A DNA stretch of 64,000 nt from Lolliginicoccus lacisalsi. Lineage in GTDB: Bacteria > Actinomycetota > Actinomycetes > Mycobacteriales > Mycobacteriaceae. Below are positions 63,866-64,000 of this stretch, piece by piece. The stretch spans positions 445,365 through 509,364 of the forward strand of contig NZ_JACYWE010000001.1 of NCBI RefSeq assembly GCF_014841105.1, written 5' to 3'. How positions within the stretch are numbered: the first letter of the stretch is position 1; every line of letters starts with the position of its first letter. The notes under the pieces were generated by a model. It saw nothing but the letters and a program-made list of their open reading frames with translations, made no database searches and was not told the origin of the DNA. A program made the translations under genes and the position numbers.

Positions 63866-64000
63866 TCAGTCCCGCGGCAGCCTGGTCAGGCCCTCCTGGA
63901 CCACGGCGGCCACGAGCCTGCCTTCCGCGTCCCAGATGCGCCCTTGCGTCAGGGCGCGCCCGTGGCCGGCATACGGCGACGTCTGGTCATAGAGGAGCCA
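63866..64000 (-). CDS. tesB: acyl-CoA thioesterase II, C-terminal end (truncated)
   Basis: The last 44 residues and stop of a gene that continues past the window edge. [35 protein letters not shown] and QEGLTRL form the end of the second hotdog domain of TesB, which hydrolyses acyl-CoA to free acid and CoA. The match to Rv2605c (tesB2) and its position after pdxT in reverse order agree. Confidence 0.88.
   Translation of the reverse strand, partial: WLLYDQTSPYAGHGRALTQGRIWDAEGRLVAAVVQEGLTRLPRD

Overview
The window looks like a chromosomal housekeeping region of a high-GC actinobacterium of the order Mycobacteriales (Corynebacteriales), with base composition roughly two-thirds G+C by eye. The gene order is close to that of Mycobacterium tuberculosis, in blocks I recognise as Rv1379-Rv1392 (pyr operon, mihF, gmk, rpoZ, coaBC, metK), Rv2533c-Rv2559c (nusB, efp, pepQ, aro genes, mltG, ruvX, alaS, rarA) and Rv2567-Rv2605c (ATP-grasp/transglutaminase genes, aspS, hisS, relA, apt, secDF, yajC, ruvABC, yebC, pdxT, tesB). 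Here these blocks are fused into one near-continuous array, as in Dietzia, Rhodococcus or Corynebacterium-like genomes. No species claim is made. I see no tRNA, rRNA, transposase, integrase or CRISPR array.

Layout. 1-4.3 kb: a truncated secreted lipase, a divergent fadA-fadB beta-oxidation pair with a strong terminator, and a small field of inverted and tandem repeats. 4.3-12 kb: a PadR regulator with a palindromic operator, then (minus strand) priA, metK, coaBC, rpoZ, gmk and mihF. 12-21.4 kb: efp-nusB-pyrR-pyrB-pyrC-(PH-like membrane protein)-carA-carB-pyrF, nearly all stop/start overlaps, with a probable PyrR-binding loop directly before the pyrR ribosome binding site. 21.4-34 kb: pepQ, a divergent membrane protein gene, the shikimate cluster aroE-(prepilin peptidase)-aroC-aroK-aroB, and mltG, ruvX, alaS and rarA. 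34-41.7 kb: two Tat-exported phosphatases, facing a three-gene unit of circularly permuted ATP-grasp/alpha-E fusion, transglutaminase and phosphotransferase-fold kinase. 41.8-51.9 kb: aspS, a zinc metallopeptidase, an MFS carrier, two uncharacterised genes, hisS, a metallo-beta-lactamase-fold hydrolase and two tandem cyclophilins. 51.9-64 kb: relA, apt, a solute-binding lipoprotein, secF, secD, yajC, ruvB, ruvA, ruvC (under a LexA box), yebC, pdxT and the end of tesB.

How the genes fit together. All six steps of UMP synthesis except dihydroorotate dehydrogenase and orotate phosphoribosyltransferase are in one unit headed by their regulator. Three of the chorismate-pathway enzymes plus shikimate dehydrogenase are together, but the dehydroquinase is missing from its usual place. 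The secretion genes (secD, secF, yajC), the Holliday-junction genes (ruvABC) and the stringent-response gene (relA with apt) form contiguous minus-strand units.

The observations I would look at first are: a guanylate kinase whose P-loop lysine reads as threonine; the ATP-grasp/transglutaminase/kinase unit, which may be a peptide-ligation system without known product; the PyrR loop; the PadR operator sitting on a promoter -10; several likely leaderless genes; and two small repeat fields. No gap between genes exceeds 300 bases; the largest are 4034-4296, 11081-11328 and 23428-23652, described below.
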